A stretch of 64,000 nucleotides of DNA, taken from positions 124,001 to 188,000 of the forward strand of contig JAJYZB010000001.1 in the NCBI GenBank assembly GCA_021800275.1, given 5' to 3'. The translations under genes were made by a program, and so were the position numbers. Below, piece after piece: positions 42,169 through 49,705 of the stretch; the first letter of the stretch is position 1, and every line of letters starts with the position of its first letter. This DNA comes from a bacterium (lineage in GTDB: Bacteria; Vulcanimicrobiota; JABDET01). The notes under the pieces are model-generated. The model was not told where the DNA came from. It saw nothing but the letters and a program-made list of their open reading frames with translations, and made no database searches.

Positions 42169-43425
42169 ATGTCGAACAACTTACAATCTAGCATAATTAT
42201 TCCCGTATGGAATCAATGGGAATATACAAATAACTGTATTAATGCTCTTCTTAAAACAGTCTCTCCTGAAAGCACAGAAATTATTGTTGTTGACAATGGT
42301 TCTAGTGATAAAACGATCCAAGAGCTGCAGAAATTTTCCGCTAAATTCAACTATTTTAAAATCATACGCAACCAACAGAATTTAGGCTTTGCAAAAGCCT
42401 GTAATCAAGGAGGGCATTCAGCATCCGGTGAATATCTTATTTTCCTCAATAATGACACGGTTCCAAACCAAAGATGGCTGGAAAATCTCATTGAAGCAGT
42501 CAAAATTGATCCAGCCATTGGAGGAGCTGGAAGCCTGCTCCTTTATCCGAATGGAACCATCCAGCATGCTGGAATGGGACTGCTGCATCATCAAATGATC
42601 GCTACCGACAGTAAAATCATGGGACCTCTTTCTCTCCCTTATCATCTCTGGAAAGGAGAACAACCGGCAGCAACCATAAAACATGGATATCAAATTGTTC
42701 CTGCTTTAACTGGAGCATGCCTTTTAATTCCAAAAAAATATTTTATTGAAATAGGCGGCTTTGATGAAAATTTTAAAAATGGATTTGAAGATATTGATCT
42801 CTGCTTCAGACTTCGCAGTAAAGGACTGAAAATGCTATTTTGTCCTTTCAGCGTTTTAACCCATTTTGAATCAGTCACACCAAACAGATATGAACGGGAA
42901 AAACAAAATCTCATCTATTTTTTACAAAAGTGGGCACACTATCTAAATGGAACGCCTGATGCGGCACTTAAAGCACACCTGCAAAATGTTTCCTCCTCAT
43001 CTTCTTTTTGGATAGATATCTCAGGAATTTATTTTAATCAATCCGATCCTCGTAAAAAAATCTCTGCTCTTTTAAAACAAGTTAAAGAAAAGACAACCCC
43101 AGTGATATGGGATGCCTATCCTTTGCCAAATCTTAAAATTACAGTAAAACTTTTTTTCGTGAAAGCAACCTTCATCCTTCCCTTTGCAAAAGGACATGGA
43201 TTCTACACTGTTCCACTAAACAATGCGAAAAATTTTACTTTTAATAAAAAATTCCAATATTTTTCTTTTTTTTCAATTCAAATCTCACGAACAGGTGAAA
43301 TCCAAGAAGATTTTACTACCAAATTCCTTCGCAAAATATTCTTCTTTCCCCTTAAATTTTTAAATAAACGAAAACCTCTACAGATTCCTCAAGAGGAAAA
43401 ATTATTCATTTTGGGCTCTTCATAA
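42169..43425 (+). CDS. GT2 glycosyltransferase with C-terminal module shared with the 34658 protein
   Basis: A protein of 418 residues. The GT-A domain (1-270, rhamnosyltransferase-like) has SIIIPVWNQWEYTNNCI, EIIVVDNGSSDKTI, NQQNLGFAKACNQGG, FLNNDTVPNQRW and GFDENFKNGFEDIDLCFRLR. The tail (about 310-418) resembles the N-terminal 105 residues of the 34658 protein: VKLFFVKATFIL versus IKILFFKLTFII, and PQEEKLFILGSS versus PQKNLIFLGGD. The ORF stops exactly where that module continues for about 110 more residues, so the gene may be truncated at its 3' end. The 620 nt downstream carry only relics. Confidence 0.84.
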   Translation: MSNNLQSSIIIPVWNQWEYTNNCINALLKTVSPESTEIIVVDNGSSDKTIQELQKFSAKFNYFKIIRNQQNLGFAKACNQGGHSASGEYLIFLNNDTVPNQRWLENLIEAVKIDPAIGGAGSLLLYPNGTIQHAGMGLLHHQMIATDSKIMGPLSLPYHLWKGEQPAATIKHGYQIVPALTGACLLIPKKYFIEIGGFDENFKNGFEDIDLCFRLRSKGLKMLFCPFSVLTHFESVTPNRYEREKQNLIYFLQKWAHYLNGTPDAALKAHLQNVSSSSSFWIDISGIYFNQSDPRKKISALLKQVKEKTTPVIWDAYPLPNLKITVKLFFVKATFILPFAKGHGFYTVPLNNAKNFTFNKKFQYFSFFSIQISRTGEIQEDFTTKFLRKIFFFPLKFLNKRKPLQIPQEEKLFILGSS

Positions 43426-44048
43426 TATCAATAGGAAAATGCAATTCGACTTGCCGTATCAGCAAACTTACATTACAATTGAGTCAGAAACCTTGATGAG
43501 CTTCAGCCTATTTTCTGTGCTTTTGAAAGGATTTTTTCAAAACTTAATTTTCTAGACTTTTATAATATTATCCGGGTTAAAAAACATTTGATTGAGAGCT
43601 GCATATTAAGTTATGCAACAAAACAAAAGAAACGCCAGGACTTACGGTTCTTTACTCGTACACTTTTGGGTGGCTCAAATCTGCTGAGAAGAATTCTTAT
43701 GCAATTCAAAGGAGGCTCTATTTGAGCGCATCGTAAAGATTAATTCTAAATGATCGGGAACACAAGGAAAGTCAAAATTTAAAATATCAAAACAAAAAAA
43801 TAAAATTTTCGTTGTTGTCTCAAAATTTTTACCCAAAAAACAGGTTAAAAAGAAGTGTAAAAGAAGATACATTAAAAAATGGAGATTCAATTTATGCCAA
43901 AATTAATGAATCAATTCTGGCTGCAGTTCTATCACATGGTTATTAATGGCTTATTCTAGCTGTTTTAAGTGCTAGTATTAGAAAGAGCTGAAGGGATGGA
44001 CATAGCTAAAAAAAACTGTCGTAACGGGGTAGGGTTAAAAACGGCCAT
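43426..44048 (+). other. Gene-poor stretch with decayed open frames
   Basis: No intact gene is seen. Two start-less open frames on + look like relics: about 43480-43725 (LDELQPIFCAFERIF, then RTLLGGSNLLRRILMQF) and about 43735-43945 (KNGDSIYAKINESILAAVL). The second faintly recalls ESSKLLYAAVLEGENL in the 34658 protein. They may be remains of another glycan transferase. The minus ORF at 43675-43890 is a probable shadow. Confidence 0.35.
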
Positions 44049-44885
44049 ATGACGGAAACTAGAAACCACTCGGAGCCAAATTTCTTTCCCAATAAATCTC
44101 CAGAGACCATGCGTCTCGAATTTCGTCTCAGAAATGCCATAAAGAATCTTCCTGAAGAACTTCGATGCACACTTTATGAAATTTTTACTGAAGCACATCC
44201 TCAACTCGCTAAAACAAAGTTTACCATTAACTTAGAACATATGATCGTCAGACAGAACGGCCGCGATATTTTCTTCCCAAGACCCATCCCTGAAATCATA
44301 TATGCTCATATTTCTTGCGGATACGAAGAATGGTTGCAACGAAAATACGCGCTCCCTGGATTTGTAGAAGTCGAACTAGGTGATATTGTCGTCGATTGCG
44401 GGGCCTATGTTGGTGGTTTTTCATTAAGCGCGGCTCGCGTGGCCTCGCAGGTCCACGCCTTTGAGCCGGAAAGCGCCAATTTCAATTGTCTTCATATTAA
44501 TGTTGAAGGATTGCCAAACGTCATAACAAACAACTGTGGACTCTTTAAAGAAACTGGATTCGTCAAATTAAACCTTTCTAAAACGAACTGGCAGCATTCC
44601 TTGCTGCAACCCAAAGACGGCACCATAGACACTAGACCCATTAAAGTAGTGTCTCTAAAAGACTACTGTGAATCCCACGGCGTAACAAGGATCGACTTTG
44701 CCAAAATCGAAGCAGAGCAAGTTGAATTAGAAGTTTTAGAGGGACTTGGTCCCATTAAGCCCCGAAAATTAGCGATTGATGGACATACTGAGGGGCAGAA
44801 TAGCCCACTTATCGAATTACTAACGAGGCGCGGATATGAAATAAAACAACGAGGACAGGTCGTTTTTGCCCGCGAGAAATTATGA
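44049..44885 (+). CDS. FkbM-family methyltransferase
   Basis: A protein of 278 residues. The SAM-binding motif I is DIVVDCGAYVGGFSLSAARV, followed by VHAFEPESANFNCLHINV and the FkbM-type NVITNNCGLFKETG and IDFAKIEAEQVELEVLEGL (conserved D.AK.E.EG.E pattern). FkbM enzymes O-methylate sugars or polyketides, so it fits at the edge of the glycan island. The codons look richer in G+C (GCGCGGCTCGCGTGGCC) than in the AT-rich transferase genes before it, suggesting a different origin. The relic stretch at 43426-44048 separates it from the island. Confidence 0.85.
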   Translation: MTETRNHSEPNFFPNKSPETMRLEFRLRNAIKNLPEELRCTLYEIFTEAHPQLAKTKFTINLEHMIVRQNGRDIFFPRPIPEIIYAHISCGYEEWLQRKYALPGFVEVELGDIVVDCGAYVGGFSLSAARVASQVHAFEPESANFNCLHINVEGLPNVITNNCGLFKETGFVKLNLSKTNWQHSLLQPKDGTIDTRPIKVVSLKDYCESHGVTRIDFAKIEAEQVELEVLEGLGPIKPRKLAIDGHTEGQNSPLIELLTRRGYEIKQRGQVVFAREKL

Positions 44886-45031
44886 CCTTCCGAGGTTAAC
44901 CATGAGAAAAACAATAAAAATTTTCAGGCTTAAATGAGCCTGCGTGATGCCTAAAAAAATTGCGCCGCCCTGCAGAGATCCGCGAGTAAATGAAAATTTA
45001 AATTTGTTCTCTTGCCAATCCCATCCTTATT

Positions 45032-45151
45032 TTAATGCTGCAGAAAAACCCGTAGCATCCATGCCATTTTTTCGTGTTTTTCCATAAATCCTGTAAGAAA
45101 ATCACTGGTTCCCATATCATGGAAGCGCTTCAAAAAATTTATGCAGAGCAT
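45032..45151 (-). pseudogene. C-terminal relic of a Dps/ferritin-like protein
   Basis: A 39-codon frame reading RFHDMGTSDFLTGFMEKHEK then MAWMLRVFLQH and stop. G(T/D)SDFLTGLME.HEKMAWMLR is the last helix of Dps DNA-protection proteins. The ferroxidase helices are missing, so only the 3' end survives. It is too short for the ORF track. Confidence 0.6.
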
Positions 45152-45183
45152 TTAAAATAGAAGCTGACCCTTACATTAAGGGG

Positions 45184-45380
45184 TCAGCGTTTAAAGAAAA
45201 GAGCCATACAGAGGGCTGTTAAAAGACTGATCACCACCAGAACACGCGATCTGTTTTCTGATCTAACTTTCGTTCTAAATGTTCGAGTTTCTGCCCCATT
45301 TCCATCAGTTTCTGCTCAAACAGGGCAAACCGTCTATCAGATTTAAAGGTTAAAATCAACCTTTTTTCAAGTTTAACACG
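45184..45380 (-). pseudogene. Frameshifted small coiled-coil/tail-anchor protein relic
   Basis: One frame encodes the heptad-like SDRRFALFEQKLMEMGQKL and HLERKLDQKTD. After one frameshift the next frame gives RVLVVISLLTALCMALFF and a stop. Together they make the usual small protein with coiled coil plus a single C-terminal membrane helix. The frame break means it is not translated intact as read here. Confidence 0.5.
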
Positions 45381-45427
45381 CCCTTGTCAAAAGAGTGTCA
45401 AAAATAGAAGGAATTTATCGGTTTTTG

Positions 45428-45486
45428 TTACCTTTCATGCAGAAAAAGTGCTCAGCGCTCTGGCTGGAATTCTCGGGAATGAGGCA
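45428..45486 (-). repeat. Ligase 3'-end repeat, copy A (diverged)
   Basis: TTACCTTTCAT at one end and CTGGAATTCTCGGGAATGAGGC at the other match the 3' end of the intact ligase gene (57308-57366), which ends with the same two blocks. The middle is degraded. The minus strand can be read SFPRIP as in the intact protein. Confidence 0.5.
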
Positions 45487-45563
45487 AAAAATCTGCACTG
45501 ACCACGCGTGAATTTAAGCTGCGGCAGAATCCTGCGTTCGCTTTTATCAGACACTAACGATTT

Positions 45564-46211
45564 TTATTTCAGCAGTTCATCCGTCATTTCACGGCTTAAT
45601 TGTTCAAAGTGAGAGCGAATTTTTTCCCAAGAGATAGGTTTCAGCAGACGAGGAATCGGTTCTTGTTCAGCATCCTCGAAGTAATTAAGCGCTTTTGCTG
45701 CTTGAAATGGAAAATCTAGACTATCGGGATATTTTTTGGCCGCCTCTTCCATTAGAAGTTTTATGGGAATCTGCTGGATGATTTCATACAGATCGATAAA
45801 ATCTTTTCGAGCGCCCCTGTTAATAATGGCTGAGAGCTTCATGATTCCAATATCCACAGGAGAAGCCAGCAGAAGTTTTTGGAATGAAACCAGAGGTTTA
45901 ACCAGTAGGTAAGGATAGTAGAAAAAGCTTATCCGCACACCCTCCAAAAAAATGATTAAAGTTCTCTCTTTATCTTTCTCTACAGAAAGGGAAACTTGTT
46001 TTTGTCTAAAGTAATCTTTTACTTTTTCTCGATCCTCAAAGTCAAGCTTCAGATGTTCAGAAAAAAAATCAAAATCAATGGATATGCGGTGTTTCAGCTG
46101 CAGGGCTAATCCTGTTCCTCCCGCTAGATAAAAAAGTGGGGGAGGAAGCTCTTCAAGGATTGGAAATATTTTTTGGGCTTCAGGGAGCAGAACAGGAGAA
46201 AGGGATGGCAT
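45564..46211 (-). CDS. AbiEii-type nucleotidyltransferase toxin
   Basis: A protein of 215 residues of the nucleotidyltransferase family that includes AbiEii/AbiGii toxins. The nucleotidyltransferase motif is YLAGGTGLALQLKHRISIDFDFF, with the GG and the catalytic D.D pair of the DNA polymerase beta fold. A later LLLASPVDIGIMKLSAIINRGARKDFIDLYEI (read in parts) is the family's K...R..KD.DL region. The ATG overlaps the upstream small gene's stop (TAATG), giving antitoxin-toxin coupling. Related toxins block translation or abort phage infection. Confidence 0.83.
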   Translation of the reverse strand: MPSLSPVLLPEAQKIFPILEELPPPLFYLAGGTGLALQLKHRISIDFDFFSEHLKLDFEDREKVKDYFRQKQVSLSVEKDKERTLIIFLEGVRISFFYYPYLLVKPLVSFQKLLLASPVDIGIMKLSAIINRGARKDFIDLYEIIQQIPIKLLMEEAAKKYPDSLDFPFQAAKALNYFEDAEQEPIPRLLKPISWEKIRSHFEQLSREMTDELLK

Positions 46212-46504
46212 TAAAACTCCCAGAGGATCGATTTTCGAGACTCAGGAATTGGAATGTTGAAAAAATTCCCCCAAAAAATTTGGGAAGGGCGCGACAGTTT
46301 TTTCAAACCATGCTTCTGCAGATAGTTCGCTATTTCAGTTTTGTCAATGCAAGAAAAAAGCCATTTAACTTCTTCTCGGGTGCCGCTTTCCAAAATTCGC
46401 TCAATTAAAATTGGTTTTAAAATTTCTAACGTGAAGGCGGGATCCTGCAGATCATATTCTTGAAGTCTGGAGCGAGTGAGAGAAGGACAGTCAGCCCAAT
46501 TCAT
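46211..46504 (-). CDS. Antitoxin partner of the AbiEii-type toxin (DUF6922-like)
   Basis: A protein of 97 residues. The core IERILESGTREEVKWLFSCI followed by ANYLQKHGLKKLSRPSQIFWGNFFNIP matches small proteins that commonly precede AbiEii-type nucleotidyltransferases (an IIERVLERG...WLL...LS....FW pattern). No DNA-binding motif is obvious. It is translationally coupled to the toxin. The small ORF immediately upstream overlaps it by 14 nt. Confidence 0.7.
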   Translation of the reverse strand: MNWADCPSLTRSRLQEYDLQDPAFTLEILKPILIERILESGTREEVKWLFSCIDKTEIANYLQKHGLKKLSRPSQIFWGNFFNIPIPESRKSILWEF

Positions 46505-46631
46505 TCTGGTTAATCATTTCTTTGAAAGGGGCGGCTGTCCTGCCATTCAAGGGTTTTTTCCGCATCATCTGCAGACCTGCAGCCAGAATTGACCCTGCAT
46601 GATCGTTTAAATTAGAACTTTCACCTTTCAT
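46491..46631 (-). CDS. Possible small protein ahead of the AbiEii-type pair
   Basis: The track ORF 46491-46712 is longer, but an ATG at 46631 lies inside repeat copy B and gives 46 residues (AGSILAAGLQMMRKKPLNGR and onward to NELG). Protein-like composition and a 14-nt overlap with the antitoxin gene argue for a real or recently lost small gene of the module. I recognise no family. Confidence 0.3.
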   Translation of the reverse strand: MKGESSNLNDHAGSILAAGLQMMRKKPLNGRTAAPFKEMINQNELG

Positions 46632-46680
46632 CCACCCTGCGGCGGAGTTTGCCGCTGCCTGGAATTCTATTTTCATTCCT
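46621..46680 (-). repeat. Ligase 3'-end direct repeat, copy B
   Basis: 60 nt that differ from copy C (48161-48220) at only two positions. On the minus strand they encode RIPGSGKLRRRVDER followed by TGA, nearly the same as the last residues (RVPGSGKLRRIVDER) of the intact ligase at 57308. Copies B and C lie in direct orientation and flank the GNAT-Xre segment. Confidence 0.8.
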
Positions 46681-46721
46681 CGATCGTTCCCGATTCCAGC
46701 AATTGGCGACACTAAGCAGTG

Positions 46722-46890
46722 TCAGCGACTTCTTAGCCCAAGCTCAATATCCAGCAGACTGCCCTTTGAAGCTGCCTGCGCATAAAGATTAGCAAAGACC
46801 TGCCCCAACAGGTAAAAGACTTCATATACCGGTTCCCTTGATATTTTTCAGCTGCCTGGTCAAACTGATGGGAGAAATATGGATTCACTT
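46722..46890 (-). pseudogene. Frameshifted continuation downstream of the GNAT gene
   Basis: After the GNAT stop, another frame continues RWLEVNPYFSHQFDQAAEKY. A further shift gives VYEVFYLLGQVFANLYAQAA and SKGSLLDIELGLRSR before a stop at 46722. Both segments look like real protein. Either the GNAT protein originally had a longer C-terminus broken by two frameshifts, or a second small gene has decayed here. Confidence 0.4.
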
Positions 46891-47589
46891 CTAGCCATCT
46901 AAAGGGTTTTGCAGTATCGGCTTGCGGGTGGACAGATCGCGTAAGGCTTCTATGGCAGCAGACTTGTACTTGGTGAAGAATGGCACATCGATCTCTAATG
47001 GAACTTTCCCGTTTTTCCCCTCAGCCAGTCCTTGAAAATTTTCGAGCCAATCTGCAAACTCGGCAAGCTGAGTACGCTGAAATTCAAAGAGATCGCCGAC
47101 CACCTTTCCTTCCTCATTCCTTTCGAGTCCTGGAGGGACGACCTCTTCTGGTGGACTTTCCTGTCCAGTTTGTATGAAACCTAATTGCCTCAGTACTCCC
47201 CGAGGTTCTTGATTCTTTTCGTGAACGTGTGCGATAACAGGTATATCCATTGAAGGCGGATCCAGGATAAATAAACTGGATACAGCTGCTTTCCCCAAGG
47301 CAGCTGCCAATCCAAATCCTCGGTACTTGGGGACGACGTACACCCCTCCAAATTCAATACGGCATTGGGATTCGGATGGATCCTCTGTAATATAACATAC
47401 ACCTACCATCTCTTCAGCGAAAGGAGTATTGGCTACGATTTCAAAGAGGCTCTCCCTCTGCGCTAGTTCTCGAAAGAATTCCAGCCCGCGAGGCCACAAA
47501 TAGGGGGTGATATGGTCTCTATGAAATTGGAATACTTTTTCGGCTCGTTCTTGCGTTACTCTCCGTATAACGAAACTCGTATGCCTCAT
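46891..47589 (-). CDS. GNAT-family N-acetyltransferase, probably shortened at C-terminus
   Basis: A protein of 232 residues. The acetyl-CoA-binding core is RIEFGGVYVVPKYRGFGLAAALGKAA (the R/Q-x-x-G-x-G/A motif is KYRGFGLA), followed by HVHEKNQEPRGVLRQLGFI. The substrate is unknown. The last roughly 80 residues are outside the GNAT fold and end at NPLDG right where protein-like sequence continues in another frame. It lies inside the segment bounded by the 60-nt direct repeats, together with the Xre gene. Confidence 0.78.
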   Translation of the reverse strand: MRHTSFVIRRVTQERAEKVFQFHRDHITPYLWPRGLEFFRELAQRESLFEIVANTPFAEEMVGVCYITEDPSESQCRIEFGGVYVVPKYRGFGLAAALGKAAVSSLFILDPPSMDIPVIAHVHEKNQEPRGVLRQLGFIQTGQESPPEEVVPPGLERNEEGKVVGDLFEFQRTQLAEFADWLENFQGLAEGKNGKVPLEIDVPFFTKYKSAAIEALRDLSTRKPILQNPLDG

Positions 47590-47634
47590 TGGGAAATACG
47601 GTTCTAGATCTTACTTCGTGATCCTTTGCCCTCG

Positions 47635-47916
47635 CTATTCACCTGTGGTGATCGGAATAAATTTTTCCGTCCGTTTTCGCAGCCAATTGAAAATAACTTT
47701 CCGTACAGCCGGGTGAGGTGCATTCTTTCCATTTCTCCAGCGTGTTACGGTCGGGCGGCTTGCTCCAAACTCGTGCGCTATATCTTTATCGGTCAACCTG
47801 AGAAAATGCATGCCTTGGTTTAAGAGAGCATAGAAAGTTTTGACATTTGAGATATCAGCGCTGCGCAGTTCTCTAGAATAAGCTTCCAATTCATTCATGA
47901 TCTTATTCATGATCAT
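47635..47916 (-). CDS. Xre-like helix-turn-helix regulator
   Basis: A protein of 93 residues (start at ATG 47916, or 47910 with GGTGG at better spacing). The helix-turn-helix is LTDKDIAHEFGASRPTVTRW with RNGKNAPHPAVRKVIFNWL after it. The promoter (47958-47986) is strong and carries an AAGTGCAA half-site in its spacer, and a full palindrome of the same half-site lies further upstream, so autoregulation is likely. It may control the GNAT gene 45 nt downstream, with which it shares the repeat-flanked segment. Confidence 0.78.
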   Translation of the reverse strand: MIMNKIMNELEAYSRELRSADISNVKTFYALLNQGMHFLRLTDKDIAHEFGASRPTVTRWRNGKNAPHPAVRKVIFNWLRKRTEKFIPITTGE

Positions 47917-47957
47917 CCACCACCAGAATATTTCAATTTCTTATACGTTACATCATT

Positions 47958-47986
47958 ATAATACAACTTGCACTTAAAATTGTCAA
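47958..47986 (-). promoter_or_regulatory. Promoter of the Xre gene
   Basis: On the minus strand TTGACA (47981-47986), 17-nt spacer, TATTAT (47958-47963). The spacer includes AAGTGCAA, the reverse of TTGCACTT, which is repeated at 48044. Confidence 0.65.
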
Positions 47987-48036
47987 GAATTTTGGTAAAA
48001 TACATTGTTAAATAAATATTAAAACGGAATATATAT

Positions 48037-48055
48037 GTGCAAATTGCACTTAAAA
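48037..48055. promoter_or_regulatory. Probable operator GTGCAA-A-TTGCAC
   Basis: A perfect odd-centred palindrome GTGCAAATTGCAC (48037-48049). TTGCACTTAAAA here also occurs at 47968-47979 inside the Xre promoter, so both are likely sites for the Xre protein. Confidence 0.5.
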
Positions 48056-48160
48056 ATGCGTTCCTATTTCTGCTAAAGCCTAACACTCTCACTACTGAAT
48101 TGTTTTCTTTCGCTCTTTGATCTGGTGGACATAATATAAATCGTTCATCACCCACCTCTT

Positions 48161-48220
48161 TCACCTTTCATCCACCATGCGGCGGAGTTTGCCGCTGCCT
48201 GGAATTCTCTTTTCATTCCT
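48161..48220 (-). repeat. Ligase 3'-end direct repeat, copy C
   Basis: 58 of 60 nt identical to copy B. The minus strand encodes NEKRIPGSGKLRRMVDER and TGA; the frame remains open only to 48238. It marks one edge of the 1.5-kb GNAT-Xre segment. GCGGCGGAGTTTGCCGC within it can form a small hairpin. Confidence 0.8.
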
Positions 48221-48253
48221 TTTATCCCACTTTTACCTCAGACTTAGAAATCT

Positions 48254-48298
48254 GACTCGATTCGAAAAGTTAACAATAAATCATAAATGATATATCAT
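48254..48298 (+). promoter_or_regulatory. Promoter of the Gp49-like toxin with upstream GACTCGATTCGA
   Basis: GACTCGATTCGA (48254-48265), 4 nt, TTAACA (48270-48275), 17-nt spacer, TATCAT (48293-48298). The perfect palindrome ATGATATATCAT (48287-48298) overlaps the -10. ATG 48309 follows the -10 by 10 nt, so the mRNA would be leaderless or nearly so. Confidence 0.7.
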
Positions 48299-48308
48299 AT
48301 ATAATATA

Positions 48309-48797
48309 ATGTTGGCAATTGGGTTTTACGAGGAATTAGACGGAACCTGCCCAGTTGAAGATTTCTTAAACAAGCTCTCCATAGAGGAAAGAGCGAAAAT
48401 GATTCAGGTTGTTCAACTGCTGGAAGAATTCGGCCCCACCCTAACGTTTCCTTTCAGCAGTCACATTGAAGGCAAACTGCGAGAACTGCGAACACAATAT
48501 GGAAAATCTAAACTGAGAATATTATATTATGCAGATGTAAATAGAGCCTTTGTGCTTCTCCATGGGACTAAAAAAAAGACTCAAAAACTGCCAGAAGAAA
48601 ACAAAAAATTGGCTTTGAATCATATGGCGATTGATATGGAACAACTATTTTTCATCTCTGCCAGGGGTGAAGAGCGAAAAATCACCTCGATGAATTTATG
48701 CAAATGCACATCCCAAGCGCTGCGGATTTCTAAAAAATTTCTGCGACCTTCGCATACGAATAAAACCTACGCCTTTTCAGAAGTTCTGCAAAACTAA
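48309..48797 (+). CDS. RelE/HigB-like toxin (phage Gp49-like), with unusual C-terminal tail
   Basis: A protein of 162 residues. The first 110 match Gp49-like HigB/RelE toxins: GTCPVEDFLNKLSIEERAKM, GPTLTFPFSSHIEGKLRELR, SKLRILYYADVNRAFVLLHG and KKKTQKLPEENKKLAL. The usual length is about 105-120, so the last 45 residues (ERKITSMNLCKCTSQ and so on) may be read-through after a lost stop or frameshift. No Xre antitoxin follows; the next gene is antisense and overlaps by 68 nt. An orphan or decayed toxin module is likely. It has no Shine-Dalgarno; see the promoter entry. Confidence 0.78.
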   Translation: MLAIGFYEELDGTCPVEDFLNKLSIEERAKMIQVVQLLEEFGPTLTFPFSSHIEGKLRELRTQYGKSKLRILYYADVNRAFVLLHGTKKKTQKLPEENKKLALNHMAIDMEQLFFISARGEERKITSMNLCKCTSQALRISKKFLRPSHTNKTYAFSEVLQN

Positions 48798-49506
48798 ATA
48801 ATCCATGGTTGTGAATAGATATTACAACCAGAAGAATCAGCGGGATAATAATGATGGCGCAGAGAACGAAAAACGCGATAACGATCGCCAGGATCGGCTT
48901 CCAAATCGGAACATCATGAGCCCTGCTGAGGCCGATAGTCTGGACGATCAGAGCCAATAACCATCCCACAAAAGGAATAATGTTCAATCCATAGCCATAA
49001 GCCCATGTACAAATAGTCGTGTTGAATCCTTTTTTAGATCCGCCCACCAGCATGAGAAACAAGTGTACAATTCCCGACTCAAAGGAAAGCGCGGCAAGGA
49101 CAAAGATTGGACCTAGAATAATTAAAAACATCCGAGCGGCAATTCCACTCAGCAAGGAGGCCGCCGCGCTTCCAGGACCCATAGCCGCAGCCAAAAGTTC
49201 AAAGAAAAAAATTACTATAGATGAGACAATAATCGCGGCTTCTCCCCAGAGAAGCGCGAAGAAAATAGCTGAAGCCATATCCGCCCCGTTCCCCACAAGA
49301 GGGAAAAAGCTGTTCGGATAAAGTGAGGCTTTCACCCAGGTGTCCCACAGGCTTTTCCAGAAGCCACGTGTCTGCCGCTCTTCAAAAGGAATGCGCTCAA
49401 CAGAAGGAGCTGCAGAGGTTTGAATAGAGGAGAATGAGCTCCCACAGTGTGTGCAGAACAAAACCTCCTCTGGAAACTGCTTGCCGCATTTTTCGCATGT
49501 CTTCAT
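48730..49506 (-). CDS. Zinc-ribbon Yip1-domain membrane protein
   Basis: A protein of 258 residues. The N-terminal zinc ribbon is CEKCGKQFPEEVLFCTHCG (two CxxC knuckles). A short linker follows, then the Yip1 domain with five membrane helices (AAIIVSSIVIFFFELLAAA, MFLIILGPIFVLAALSF, NIIPFVGWLLALIVQTIGLSRAH and ILAIVIAFFVLCAIIIIPLIL among them). The GLSRAHD segment is typical of bacterial YIP1 proteins. The function is unknown. Its 3' end runs antisense into the toxin gene, which may mean either gene's end has moved. Confidence 0.82.
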   Translation of the reverse strand: MKTCEKCGKQFPEEVLFCTHCGSSFSSIQTSAAPSVERIPFEERQTRGFWKSLWDTWVKASLYPNSFFPLVGNGADMASAIFFALLWGEAAIIVSSIVIFFFELLAAAMGPGSAAASLLSGIAARMFLIILGPIFVLAALSFESGIVHLFLMLVGGSKKGFNTTICTWAYGYGLNIIPFVGWLLALIVQTIGLSRAHDVPIWKPILAIVIAFFVLCAIIIIPLILLVVISIHNHGLFSFAELLKRRRFYSYAKVAEIF

Positions 49507-49705
49507 GTTGGGGTCTCCACAGTTGTACAGAATGGAAAACGGAGTGCATCCTCTTATTCTGCATCCTTTATATTTACCTATTATATCACATCGGCATGTG
49601 TTTTTGTCAAGAGCCCAAAAATTTGCTATGTCTCCTAAGAATAATAAAATTCTTCGGTAAGATGATTTATGACGCGATAATACTTTCCATGGTAAGATTA
49701 TATAT

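Larger units (their letters stand above)
44886..45563. other. Intergenic relic field (no intact gene)
   Basis: 678 nt with no full-length ORF. It holds the Dps-like relic, a small coiled-coil/TM relic, a GCTGACCC...GGGTCAGC hairpin (about 45164-45189) and a diverged copy of the ligase-3'-end repeat. These entries are listed separately. Confidence 0.6.

Noticed and set aside
47913-48164. ORF of 83 residues on the minus strand
   Set aside because: It spans the Xre promoter, operator palindrome and repeat copy C and has no recognisable protein features.
46621-48220. Integron attC sites
   Set aside because: The repeats form only short hairpins and lack the conserved GTTRRRY core and the complementary end; they are better explained as gene 3' ends.
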